Below are positions 1-7,217 of a stretch of DNA of 16,090 nucleotides, piece by piece. Positions within the stretch are counted from its first letter, which is position 1, and each line of letters opens with the position of its first letter. The notes below the pieces were generated by a model that did no database searches, was not told the DNA's origin, and saw only the letters and a list, made by a program, of their open reading frames with translations. Made by a program: the position numbers and the translations under genes. This DNA is from Gammaproteobacteria bacterium (GTDB lineage: Bacteria; Pseudomonadota; Gammaproteobacteria; Thiohalomonadales; Thiohalomonadaceae): assembly GCA_026193675.1 (NCBI GenBank), contig JAPHSO010000040.1, forward strand, positions 1 to 16,090. Direction: 5' to 3'.

Positions 1-202
1 CGCCGAGCAGGTAAACGCCTTTCCTGAGGTCGCCCACAACTACGCTCGTGAACACACCCTGAATATGTGGTTTGTATTGGCTACAGAACGTCCCGAAAGG
101 GTCGCTGAGGTGATCGATGAGATTGAGATTCAGACAGGGCTCTATGTCTATAACATGCCCAAGCAGCAGGAGTTCTTCATTGGACTCAAGTTTGAGGTCT
201 AA
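1..202 (+). CDS. Siroheme decarboxylase subunit, NirD/L/G/H family (3' end only)
   Basis: The last 66 codons are visible, reading from base 2 to a TAA at 200-202; the 5' part lies outside the window. The visible tail has HNYAREH followed by NMWFVL and a late MPKQQEFF-IGL block, the pattern of the ferredoxin-like C-terminal domain of AsnC/Lrp-related NirD, NirL, NirG and NirH proteins. These decarboxylate siroheme to 12,18-didecarboxysiroheme in the cytoplasm during heme d1 synthesis. The next gene, nirH, starts 5 bases after the stop, so the two are surely co-transcribed. In Pseudomonas the gene before nirH is nirG, so nirG is the best guess, but the fragment cannot separate it from nirD or nirL. 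Family assignment is confident; the exact paralogue is not. Confidence 0.85.
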   Translation, partial: AEQVNAFPEVAHNYAREHTLNMWFVLATERPERVAEVIDEIEIQTGLYVYNMPKQQEFFIGLKFEV

Positions 203-207
203 TCTTT

Positions 208-714
208 GTGAACTCATTGACAGCCGTAACAGATCTCTCGTCAATGATTGATGCGGTTGACCGTCAAATTATTGAGGCGACCCAGGGTGGATTACCGTTA
301 GTGCCTGAGCCCTACCATACTGTCGCCAGTGAGATCGGCATCGCTCCTGAGGAGCTGATGCAGCGTATGCAGCGCATGCTAGATAGTGGCGTGATTCGGC
401 GTATTGGTCTGGTGCCCAACCACTACACACTGGGATACAAGGCCAACGGTATGACCGTTTGGGATCTGCCCGATGAAAAAATCGGAGAGCTTGGTGAAAA
501 GATAGGCGGTCTCGATTATGTGAGTCACTGTTATCAGCGACCAAGACATCAACCTTTATGGAACTACAACCTGTTTGCGATGGTCCATGGTAGAGATAGA
601 AGCGAAGTCTCTGAGAAGGTTGAACAGATAGCCAAATTATTAGGTGATAATGATAGAGGGCATGAGATCCTCTACAGCTCACGAATTCTCAAAAAGACCG
701 GGCTTAGAATATAG
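208..714 (+). CDS. nirH: Siroheme decarboxylase subunit NirH
   Basis: A 168-residue AsnC/Lrp-like protein, close to the usual NirH length of about 170. A winged helix occupies roughly residues 14-70, with the family opening D-x-x-II-x-A-x-Q-x-G-LPL at about 18-31. A ligand-binding domain follows, with NHYTLGYKANGMTVWD (71-86), CYQRPR (108-113) and NYNLFAMVHG (119-128), typical of NirL/NirH rather than of DNA-binding Lrp. The family removes acetate carboxyl groups from siroheme on the way to heme d1. The GTG start is preceded by GAGG at 194-197, ten bases upstream inside the end of the previous gene. An internal ATG at 244 has no comparable site. It sits between another family member and nirJ, matching the G-H-J order of known nir clusters. 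The nirH symbol rests on this position and on the sequence pattern. Confidence 0.88.
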   Translation: MNSLTAVTDLSSMIDAVDRQIIEATQGGLPLVPEPYHTVASEIGIAPEELMQRMQRMLDSGVIRRIGLVPNHYTLGYKANGMTVWDLPDEKIGELGEKIGGLDYVSHCYQRPRHQPLWNYNLFAMVHGRDRSEVSEKVEQIAKLLGDNDRGHEILYSSRILKKTGLRI

Positions 715-780
715 GTTTGGATAATTAGTAAGCTTTAGAGCTACTGAAACATGAGAGTTCAGAACTCGGGGAATTAAAAT

Positions 781-1971
781 ATGTTTCGTCTCAACAGATA
801 CATGAAAGCATTAGTTGAGCTTTCAGAAAAAGGGGTAACGGTTGGCCGTACCAGTCCAGCAAATTTGCCTGGGCCGGTCGTTATCTGGAATTTGATCCGC
901 CGTTGCAATCTCACCTGCAAGCATTGCTACTCGATTTCTGCAGATACCGACTTTAAGGGAGAGCTCTCGACAGAAGAGGTCTTCAATGTGATGGATGACC
1001 TTAAGGCCTTCCATGTTCCGGTATTGATCCTATCTGGAGGCGAGCCGTTACTACGACCCGATATCTTTGAAATATCAAAGCGTTCGAAAGAGATGGGTTT
1101 CTATACCAGTCTCTCAACCAATGGCACTCTGATTGGTCCTGAAAATATTGAGCAGATAGCCGAAATTGGTTACGACTATGTCGGCATCAGTATTGATGGT
1201 ATGCGCCATACCCATGATGAATTCCGGCGCAAAGAGGGCTCCTTTGATGCGGCAATGTCTGGAATTCGTCAATGTCTTGATCATGGTATTAAGGTGGGAA
1301 TGCGCTTTACCCTGACTCAGGATAACGCCGAAGATCTCCCTGCACTGCTACAGATGATGGATGAAGAGGGTATCGATAAGTTTTACCTGTCGCACCTCAA
1401 CTATGCCGGTCGTGGTAACAAAAACCGTAAAGATGATGCCCATCACAGGCTGACGCGTCAGGCGATGGAGATTCTCTTTGAAAACTGTCTGGCAGACATC
1501 CGCGAGGGTAAGAATCGTGAGTATGTGACCGGTAATAACGATGCTGATGGTGTCTACCTGCTGCATTGGGCCCGGCACCATTTTCCAGAACATGTTGAGG
1601 CGCTGCAGGCTGTACTGGAGCAGTGGGGTGGTAACTCTACCGGTGTTAATGTCTCCAATATCGATAATCTTGGCAATGTCCATCCAGACACTATGTGGTG
1701 GAACTATGACCTTGGTAATGTGCGTGAACGTCCATTCTCTGAGATATGGCACGACACAACTGATCCACTGATGGCTGGTCTTAAACAGCGTCCTCGTCCA
1801 GTGACAGGACGATGTGGTAGTTGTGACTATCTTAAAATCTGTAACGGCAACACCCGTGTTCGGGCATTTCAGGTATCTCAGGATTACTGGGGTGAAGATC
1901 CCGGCTGTTACCTGACCGATAGTGAGATCCATATTCCGAAATCCTCGTTTGGAAACGTAGCAACCTGCTAA
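781..1971 (+). CDS. nirJ: Heme d1 biosynthesis radical SAM protein NirJ
   Basis: A 396-residue cytoplasmic radical SAM enzyme. The N-terminal 4Fe-4S/SAM motif is CNLTCKHC, with C42, C46 and C49, followed by SGGEPLL (about 65-71), the SAM-binding glycine motif. A SPASM-like C-terminal cluster region has C345, C348, C354 and C376. Length and motifs agree with NirJ, which replaces two propionate side chains of didecarboxysiroheme by oxo groups, giving the dioxo macrocycle of heme d1. GGGGAA lies just before the ATG. It follows nirH after 66 bases and precedes nirN after 49 bases on the same strand. Related enzymes such as AhbC/AhbD (alternative heme route) share the fold, but the d1-domain protein next door makes NirJ clearly the best call. 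Confidence 0.95.
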   Translation: MFRLNRYMKALVELSEKGVTVGRTSPANLPGPVVIWNLIRRCNLTCKHCYSISADTDFKGELSTEEVFNVMDDLKAFHVPVLILSGGEPLLRPDIFEISKRSKEMGFYTSLSTNGTLIGPENIEQIAEIGYDYVGISIDGMRHTHDEFRRKEGSFDAAMSGIRQCLDHGIKVGMRFTLTQDNAEDLPALLQMMDEEGIDKFYLSHLNYAGRGNKNRKDDAHHRLTRQAMEILFENCLADIREGKNREYVTGNNDADGVYLLHWARHHFPEHVEALQAVLEQWGGNSTGVNVSNIDNLGNVHPDTMWWNYDLGNVRERPFSEIWHDTTDPLMAGLKQRPRPVTGRCGSCDYLKICNGNTRVRAFQVSQDYWGEDPGCYLTDSEIHIPKSSFGNVATC

Positions 1972-2020
1972 AATAGATCCCCCAACAGAATCTTTTCCAG
2001 ACAGATAAGGTAAATATTGA

Positions 2021-3616
2021 GTGACGAAAATTTCGAAGGTGAAGGGCCTAACTGTTCTATGGGGCACACTATTACTTGGCTCATCCTTTTTTGTTAACAG
2101 TGCCTTTGGGGCTGCTGCTAAAGCGACCTCAAGTGACTCTCTAATTCTTTTCCAGCAACATTGTGCGGTCTGCCATGGTGAAGATCGTCTCGGAGGCATG
2201 GGTCCAGCGCTTCTTCCAGAAAATCTGAAACGCTTCCGTAAAAAGGCGGCTATTGATGTCATCACCAATGGTCGTGCAGCAACCCAAATGCAGGGGTTCA
2301 AGCAGTTACTCAAACCTGAACAGATCCAGTCACTAGCCGACTATATCTATACGCCGCTAACTGAAGTTCCAACCTGGGACAGGACGGCCATTGAGAAGAG
2401 TCGTATTGTTCATAACCCAATGAGCACTCTTCCCAAAGAGCCAACCTTTAAGGCGGATATGCTCAACCTGTTTGTGGTTGTAGAGTTGGGTGACCATCAC
2501 TTTACGCTGCTTGATGGTGACAGCTTTGAACCTATTGGCCGTTTTCCGACCCGTTTTGCATTGCATGGTGGCCCCAAGTATTCACCTGATGGCCGTTATG
2601 TCTACTTCACCTCACGTGACGGCTGGATCAGCAAGTTCGATATCTATAGTCAGAAATATGTGGCAGAGATTCGTGCAGGAATTAATGCCCGAAACTCAGC
2701 CGTCTCAGCAGATGGACGCTACGTGATGGTTGCCAACTACCTGCCGCATACCTTGGTGATGCTCGATGCTGAAGAGCTAAAACCACTCAAAATATTTGAT
2801 GTTAAAGATGCCGATGGTGTTAGCTCACGAGTTAGTGCGGTCTATACCGCCAAGCCTAGAGATAGTTTTATTGCGGCGCTAAAGGATGTTCCTGAGGTGT
2901 GGGAAATCAGCTATGCCGATGACCCACTACCAGGATTCTCAGGCTGGGAACATGACTACAATCCTGTATCGGGCGATCTGGTCAAGCCGCCACCATTTCC
3001 ACTCAAGCGGGTAAAGGTCAACAGCTACCTGGATGACTTTTTCTTTAATCAGGAGTATGACCTGTTGATCGGCTCATCCCGTGAAGGGCAGGGGATGGTG
3101 TTATCGATGGATGTGAGAAAGGTGATTCATACGCTCGACATTCCTGGTATGCCTCATCTAGGTTCAGGGATCAGCTGGCAGAGAGATGGTCGTACCGTGA
3201 TGGCGACACCCAATATCAAAGAGGGGCTGGTGACCATTATCGATATGGACTCGTGGGAGGTGATCAAAAAGATTAAAACCCTGGGGCCAGGCTTCTTTAT
3301 GCGTAGTCATGAAAATAGTAGATATGCCTGGGTTGATGTCTTTTTTGGCCCGAATCGCAATGCAGTGCATGTGATCGACAAGCAGAGCCTGGAGATTGTG
3401 AAAACCCTACGCCCGGTCGAGAATAAAACTGCAGCTCACATAGAGTTCACCCGTGATGGCAAATATGCGCTGCTCAGTATCTGGGATATGGATGGAGCAT
3501 TGATTGTTTATGATGCAGAGACACTGGAAGAGGTGAAGCGAATCCCTATGTCGAAACCTTCAGGAAAATACAACGTTTGGAACAAAACGCGTCTCTCAGC
3601 CGGCACTAGCCACTAG
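2021..3616 (+). CDS. nirN: Cytochrome c/d1 protein NirN, dihydro-heme d1 dehydrogenase
   Basis: A 531-residue periplasmic protein. The signal peptide has basic residues at 3-8, a hydrophobic run at 10-25 and likely cleavage after AFG-A near residue 31. A cytochrome c domain follows with CAVCH at 48-52; M90 (in TQMQGF) is the likely second heme iron ligand. The rest is an eight-bladed d1-type propeller. H182 in ALHGGPKYSPDGRYVYF matches the proximal heme d1 ligand position of the family; H379, H430 and H473 are further candidate pocket histidines. The C-terminus, MSKPSGKYNVWNK, is typical of NirN and NirF, whereas NirS normally ends in a PTGKFNVYNT-like motif. NirN introduces the acrylate double bond, the last step of heme d1 synthesis. 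The GTG start has AAGG ten bases upstream. NirE, which lies between J and N in Pseudomonas, is absent here. Some doubt remains between NirN and a divergent NirS. Confidence 0.88.
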   Translation: MTKISKVKGLTVLWGTLLLGSSFFVNSAFGAAAKATSSDSLILFQQHCAVCHGEDRLGGMGPALLPENLKRFRKKAAIDVITNGRAATQMQGFKQLLKPEQIQSLADYIYTPLTEVPTWDRTAIEKSRIVHNPMSTLPKEPTFKADMLNLFVVVELGDHHFTLLDGDSFEPIGRFPTRFALHGGPKYSPDGRYVYFTSRDGWISKFDIYSQKYVAEIRAGINARNSAVSADGRYVMVANYLPHTLVMLDAEELKPLKIFDVKDADGVSSRVSAVYTAKPRDSFIAALKDVPEVWEISYADDPLPGFSGWEHDYNPVSGDLVKPPPFPLKRVKVNSYLDDFFFNQEYDLLIGSSREGQGMVLSMDVRKVIHTLDIPGMPHLGSGISWQRDGRTVMATPNIKEGLVTIIDMDSWEVIKKIKTLGPGFFMRSHENSRYAWVDVFFGPNRNAVHVIDKQSLEIVKTLRPVENKTAAHIEFTRDGKYALLSIWDMDGALIVYDAETLEEVKRIPMSKPSGKYNVWNKTRLSAGTSH

Positions 3617-3628
3617 TCGCAACCTTAA

Positions 3629-4315
3629 TTAGTGCTGAGGGATATTGACGTACTCTCTTAAAGAGTCGGTATCGTGAATCACAATCGATTGACCATGGAC
3701 GGTCACAAGTCCCTCTTTATGCAGCTTTGAAAAGAGCCGGGAGAGAGTTTCAGGTTTAATCGATAACCTTGACGCGAGCAGGTTTTTGCTAACTGTCAGG
3801 TGGATTTCACTCGAACCATCAGCCAACTGCAACAGATAGGCACCCAGGCGGGTCATTGCGGTGGAGAGAGTGAGCTGATCGATCTCATCAACATGACCAT
3901 GAAGTCGACGACTGAGGATTGAGAGCAGACGGAAACAGGTCTCTGGCGAATCTCGCAGTAGATCCTTAAAGGTCGCGCCATCAAAGCCGATCACTTTGCT
4001 CTCCTCGACAGACTCAGCGTTAACCGGATAACTAGACTCATCCATAAACATCACCGCCTCGGCAAAGGTTTTTCCGGGCTGAACCAGTTCAATCACCTTC
4101 TCACAACCATCAGATGAGGTACGGCTCAGTTTGATCTGTCCGTGGCACAACCAATAGAATTTTTGGGCGCTATCACCGGTACTAAAGAGGCGATCGCCAG
4201 CCTTAAGGTTGATACATTTGGAGGAGGCAAGCACCTTTTCTCTTTGATCTTGAAGTAGTCCACTAAAGAGGTGGATTCTGGAGACTATTCCTGCTGGACC
4301 TGTACAACGACTCAT
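3629..4315 (-). CDS. dnr: DNR-type Crp/Fnr family transcription regulator
   Basis: A 228-residue cytoplasmic regulator. A cyclic-nucleotide-binding-like beta-roll covers about 15-125, with TFAEAVMFMD at 83-92 as in Pseudomonas DNR. A long dimerisation helix follows at about 126-160, then a winged helix whose recognition helix is SIKPETLSRLFSKL (185-198). The E189-x-x-S192-R193 pattern is that of regulators reading TTGAT half-sites. Cysteines (4, 34, 57, 71, 127) are not spaced as the Fe-S ligands of FNR, so a DNR-like, probably heme-based nitric oxide sensor is more likely. It converges on nirN with 12 bases between stop codons. A perfect TATAAT lies six bases upstream of the ATG and no Shine-Dalgarno sequence is visible, so the mRNA may be leaderless. 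N-terminal alignment with DNR supports this start. Its natural targets would be nir, nor and nos genes. Confidence 0.9.
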   Translation of the reverse strand: MSRCTGPAGIVSRIHLFSGLLQDQREKVLASSKCINLKAGDRLFSTGDSAQKFYWLCHGQIKLSRTSSDGCEKVIELVQPGKTFAEAVMFMDESSYPVNAESVEESKVIGFDGATFKDLLRDSPETCFRLLSILSRRLHGHVDEIDQLTLSTAMTRLGAYLLQLADGSSEIHLTVSKNLLASRLSIKPETLSRLFSKLHKEGLVTVHGQSIVIHDTDSLREYVNIPQH

Positions 4316-4320
4316 GGAAA

Positions 4321-4326
4321 ATTATA
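4321..4326 (-). promoter_or_regulatory. Consensus -10 hexamer of the dnr promoter
   Basis: TATAAT reads on the minus strand from 4326 to 4321, only five bases before the dnr ATG (4315-4313). A start site seven bases downstream would fall on the ATG itself. The hexamer 17 bases upstream (ATACTA at 4349-4344) is a poor -35 element, as expected of an activator-dependent promoter. Placement is seen directly; function is inferred. Confidence 0.55.
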
Positions 4327-4352
4327 TATGCTATTGTTTTAAATAGTATCTA

Positions 4353-4366
4353 TTGAAAATCATCAG
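4353..4366. promoter_or_regulatory. Candidate FNR/DNR binding site
   Basis: TTGAA-AATC-ATCAG matches the FNR/DNR consensus TTGAT-N4-ATCAA at eight of ten positions, with exact spacing. Its centre (4359.5) is about 45 bases upstream of the start site predicted for dnr, near but not at the classic -41.5. It is also about 120 bases upstream of the best promoter for the three-heme cytochrome. It lies between two divergent genes, one encoding a regulator of the right family, so autoregulation or control of the cytochrome is plausible. Confidence 0.55.
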
Positions 4367-4447
4367 TTGGGCATTGTGCAGGGTTCTGCAGAGATAAGCA
4401 ATACTTACAAAATGAGTAGGGAATACCCTGAAAAAGGTGGCTCTTTC

Positions 4448-4475
4448 TTGCGACATTCTACAAATAGGTTATGCT
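4448..4475 (+). promoter_or_regulatory. Candidate sigma-70 promoter of the three-heme cytochrome gene
   Basis: TTGCGA (4448-4453), a 16-base spacer and TATGCT (4470-4475) resemble a -35/-10 pair. They would start transcription near 4482, leaving a leader of about 25 bases before the ATG at 4507. A ribosome-binding AGG lies at 4498-4500. Each hexamer has two mismatches, so the call is tentative. Confidence 0.4.
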
Positions 4476-4506
4476 CAATATAACTTAATGGTTAGGTAGG
4501 TCTCTT

Positions 4507-5355
4507 ATGTACTGTTTAAAATATCTTAAACTAATTTTATTGCTTCCTATGATGCTTGTAACAACCAGCGGCGTGACGGAAGAGGATAGAGGGGTTAACC
4601 TCACCAAACCACCTTCATCTATTGAACAGTGGTACAAACCGGCTAATAAACGTCAGGTATGGCTCCACACCATGTTCCGTCTACGTCGTGAGATGCAGGC
4701 GATGGGAGAGTATGCCGCATATAAAGACCAGCCGAGATTGCTTGATTGGAGTGAGAAGTTTGTCAAAGACTACAAAAGCATCGGTACGATGGTGCCTGAG
4801 TGGAAAGATGAGCTAGAGAACGAATGGGCTGATCGTCTACTGATTGCCGCAAAAGCGGGAGACTTTGAAGGGGTGGGGGCTGCCCAACGCAAGATAGGCA
4901 AATCGTGTGGTGGTTGTCACAAAGAGTACCGTGCCGTAACTGCGGTACTCCATCGTGGCCCTAACTTTAGTGAAGTGATGATAGAAGATGGCGAAACGAT
5001 GGAAGAGCGCAGTTTTAAACAGAGCATGGAGGGACTGAGCACTGCGATGAATCGTATCAAGATCGCCATCACCGATAACCGTTTTGATGTGGCAACTAAG
5101 TCACATGAACTGATGAGCCAACGCCTTGAAGATCTATCAGGTAGCTGTGGTGCCTGCCATCAAACAGACCGTCAAAAGGATTATCTGATGGGGGAAAAGA
5201 ATATGGCCAAGGTACAAAATCTGGGTGAGCTGATCGAGGCCAAGGATGTTAAAGAGGCACAGAAAAGCTTGGGCTCAGTGGCTGTTGAGATATGTGCCAC
5301 CTGTCACTCGATTCACCGTACGCTTGCAGACCTTAGAGAATTTATCGACAAGTAG
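4507..5355 (+). CDS. Three-heme periplasmic cytochrome c, cytochrome c'-like
   Basis: A 282-residue secreted protein. The signal peptide has K5 and K8, then a hydrophobic run at about 9-20 with likely cleavage near SGV (21-23). Three covalent heme motifs are present: CGGCH (134-138), CGACH (214-218) and CATCH (263-267). Long amphipathic helical stretches lie at about 40-130 and 170-210, and motif 1 comes at the end of its bundle (KSCGGCHKEYR), as in class II cytochromes c' and c-556. It thus looks like one c'-like four-helix unit followed by a second helical unit holding two hemes. This is inferred from the sequence pattern; I know no named family for it. It is divergent from dnr across a 191-bp region with a candidate FNR/DNR site, which suggests a role under nitrate- or nitric-oxide-respiring conditions, such as electron delivery or NO binding. 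No partner gene follows on the same strand. Confidence 0.8.
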   Translation: MYCLKYLKLILLLPMMLVTTSGVTEEDRGVNLTKPPSSIEQWYKPANKRQVWLHTMFRLRREMQAMGEYAAYKDQPRLLDWSEKFVKDYKSIGTMVPEWKDELENEWADRLLIAAKAGDFEGVGAAQRKIGKSCGGCHKEYRAVTAVLHRGPNFSEVMIEDGETMEERSFKQSMEGLSTAMNRIKIAITDNRFDVATKSHELMSQRLEDLSGSCGACHQTDRQKDYLMGEKNMAKVQNLGELIEAKDVKEAQKSLGSVAVEICATCHSIHRTLADLREFIDK

Positions 5356-5599
5356 CAGGGTCGGATAATAGAGGGCTCAACGCCTAACTTAAAACGCAAG
5401 ATGTTTACGAAATCTTTCTGTGAAGACTTGATCTGACAGTCAATGTCAGTGGGATAGGAATATATTTCAGCTTTCGGTCAGGTAGCGGACTTTCAACTTG
5501 AAAATTTACTATGACCGTTAAAACGTCAATAGGATTGGAATTGTAAGTCTAAGTCTCCTGCCCCTGATCACTGTTATATTCTGATGAATCCGGAATCAT
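5356..5599. other. Non-coding gap of 244 bp with several short palindromes
   Basis: This lies between the stop codons of the cytochrome gene (+) and purK (-). No convincing gene or T-run terminator is seen. It holds CTGACA-GTCAA-TGTCAG (5433-5449, perfect six-base arms), TTTCAA-C-TTGAAA (5491-5503, perfect), TGACCGTT-AA-AACGTCA (5512-5528, one bulge), and an imperfect 16-base palindrome around TCCGGA (5584-5599) directly after the purK stop. The last could help end the purK transcript. The others may be protein-binding sites or folds of an untranslated RNA. Confidence 0.4.
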
Positions 5600-6664
5600 T
5601 TACAAGTTGAGAGCAAATTTTTGCCTGGTTGGTTTGCTTGCTGACCAGACCGTGGCATGTCCTACTTTTCTTCCTGGGTAGGGTTTTTTGCTGTAACTGT
5701 GAAGATGTATACCCGCTTCTGAGAGTAGTTGGGATGTATCAGGTATGGTGCCGATGAGGTTCACCATAGTGGCATATCCCTTGGCCTTTGTACTACCAAG
5801 CGGTAGTCCTAGGACCGCTCGTAGGTGGTTCTCAAATTGACTTGTAACTGCCCCCTCGATTGTCCAGTGCCCCGAGTTGTGCACGCGTGGAGCCATTTCG
5901 TTGGCCAGAAGTTTATCGCCAGTGTCAAAAAGCTCAAGCGCCATTACGCCCACGTAGTCGAGTTTTTCCATGATACGCCTTGCATAATCCTCTGCCTGCG
6001 ACTGCTCTGGATCGTCAGGAAGGCTGTGCGCGGTGTGCAGGATGCCATCGCGATGATGATTCTCCGAGAGTGGATAGAAACGCATCTCACCGTCACGCCC
6101 ACGCACACTGATAACCGATATCTCTCGCCGGAAGTTGGCAAATCCCTCCAGAATGAGAGGGGCATCACCCAGTTGATTCCATGCGGACTCCAGATCATCA
6201 CTGTGACGTAACACAAACTGTCCCTTGCCATCGTAGCCCATGGTTCGGGTCTTGAGTATCGCCGGAAGACCTATGGATCTAACCGCATCTTGCAACTCAT
6301 CGAAGGAGCCGACAGGGGCGAAGGGAACGGTCGAGATCCCCAGATCTTGAAACACTCTTTTCTCATGTATGCGATCACGGGCCGTCGCGAGCGCCTGTGC
6401 TGCCGGGTAGACATCAACTTTATCAGCAAGAAAGGTGATGGCGGACTCCGGCACATTCTCAAATTCATAGGTCACCACATCGGCTTTATCAGCCATAGTG
6501 CTCAGCAACTCGGTGTTGTCATAGTGGCCGCACAGGTGTTCACCGAGTGGTGCGGCGCAGGCATCCTCGGCAGGATCGAGGAAAATAAAACGCATACCCA
6601 ACGGGATACCCGCCAGTGCCATCATCCTGGCCAGCTGGCCGCCGCCGACGATACCGATGATCAT
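5600..6664 (-). CDS. purK: N5-carboxyaminoimidazole ribonucleotide synthase PurK
   Basis: A 354-residue cytoplasmic ATP-grasp enzyme that carboxylates AIR to N5-CAIR with ATP and bicarbonate in purine synthesis. Seen in order: the N-terminal Rossmann-like motif GIVGGGQLARMMA (4-16), a TRTMGYDGKGQ phosphate-grasp loop near 140, FRREISVISVRG near 180, and NEMAPRVHNSGHWTIEGA near 255-272, a PurK signature. Length is normal. It overlaps purE by four bases (ATGA at 6664-6661), so it is translationally coupled and last in the operon. No strong T-run terminator follows. Confidence 0.97.
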   Translation of the reverse strand: MIIGIVGGGQLARMMALAGIPLGMRFIFLDPAEDACAAPLGEHLCGHYDNTELLSTMADKADVVTYEFENVPESAITFLADKVDVYPAAQALATARDRIHEKRVFQDLGISTVPFAPVGSFDELQDAVRSIGLPAILKTRTMGYDGKGQFVLRHSDDLESAWNQLGDAPLILEGFANFRREISVISVRGRDGEMRFYPLSENHHRDGILHTAHSLPDDPEQSQAEDYARRIMEKLDYVGVMALELFDTGDKLLANEMAPRVHNSGHWTIEGAVTSQFENHLRAVLGLPLGSTKAKGYATMVNLIGTIPDTSQLLSEAGIHLHSYSKKPYPGRKVGHATVWSASKPTRQKFALNL

Positions 6665-7173
6665 GCCTCAATCCTCGGGTCTGGATTGGCAAGTACGGCC
6701 TCGGTTTGTTTGCGGCGAAACTCATCCAGTGCATGACGAACCTTCTTGTCATGATTGGCCACAATTCCTGCTGCCAGCAGTGCGGCGTTGATGGCACCTG
6801 CGCGTCCGATGGCAAGCGTACCGACAGGAATGCCGGCAGGCATCTGCACGATTGAGAGCAGGGAATCCATACCATTCAGGGCCTTCGATTGAACCGGTAT
6901 ACCGAGTACCGGTACAGCGGTTTTCGCGGCCACCATACCCGGAAGATGGGCTGCGCCACCAGCGCCTGCAATGATCACTTCCAGACCTCTTTCTGAAGCC
7001 ATCTCCGCATAGTTGAAGAGTTTGTCGGGTGTGCGGTGTGCAGAGACGACAGCGACCTCGTGTTCGACACCGAGGCTCTCCAGAGTCTCTGCCGCATGTT
7101 GCATCGTCTCCCAATCAGAGGTCGAACCCATGATAACGCCCACCCGCGGTGATTTTTCGGTTTGTGGATTCAT
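6661..7173 (-). CDS. purE: N5-CAIR mutase PurE (class I)
   Basis: A 170-residue cytoplasmic enzyme that moves the carboxyl group of N5-CAIR to carbon 4, giving CAIR. The family motifs VGVIMGSTSDW (11-21), VSAHRTPD (43-50) with catalytic H46, and GAGGAAHLPGM are present. The need for N5-CAIR fits the purK gene directly downstream, and marks this as the bacterial class I form rather than the AIR carboxylase of animals. AAGG lies eight bases before the ATG. A 44-bp gap separates it from the aldolase gene upstream on the same strand, so the three genes probably form one transcript. Confidence 0.97.
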   Translation of the reverse strand: MNPQTEKSPRVGVIMGSTSDWETMQHAAETLESLGVEHEVAVVSAHRTPDKLFNYAEMASERGLEVIIAGAGGAAHLPGMVAAKTAVPVLGIPVQSKALNGMDSLLSIVQMPAGIPVGTLAIGRAGAINAALLAAGIVANHDKKVRHALDEFRRKQTEAVLANPDPRIEA

Positions 7174-7217
7174 TGATGTTGCCTTACTAATATTAAATTT
7201 CAGATTAAACAGGGGTT

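Noticed and set aside
257..267. TTGA-CCG-TCAA inverted repeat
   Set aside because: It lies inside the nirH coding sequence and has the wrong spacing for an FNR-type site.
1348..2313. A 321-codon open frame on the minus strand
   Set aside because: It runs antisense across nirJ and nirN, both strongly supported; its translation shows no recognisable domain and no ribosome site is evident.
2021..3616. The c/d1 cytochrome as nitrite reductase NirS itself
   Set aside because: The C-terminus SKPSGKYNVWNK and its place directly after nirJ fit NirN; NirS is expected to end in a PTGKFNVYNT-like motif and to lie at the head of the cluster. A tree of d1 proteins would decide.
3611..3634. CACTA...TAGTG as a bidirectional terminator between nirN and dnr
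   Set aside because: Only five base pairs with a 14-base loop and no T-run on either side.
3629..4315. The regulator as an oxygen-sensing FNR
   Set aside because: The N-terminal cysteine cluster needed for the Fe-S centre is absent; the cysteine spacing and the FAEAVMFMD stretch fit DNR.
5428..5443. TTGAT-CTGACA-GTCAA as a second FNR/DNR box
   Set aside because: The half-sites are separated by six bases instead of four, and one half is imperfect. It overlaps a six-base hairpin that explains part of the symmetry.
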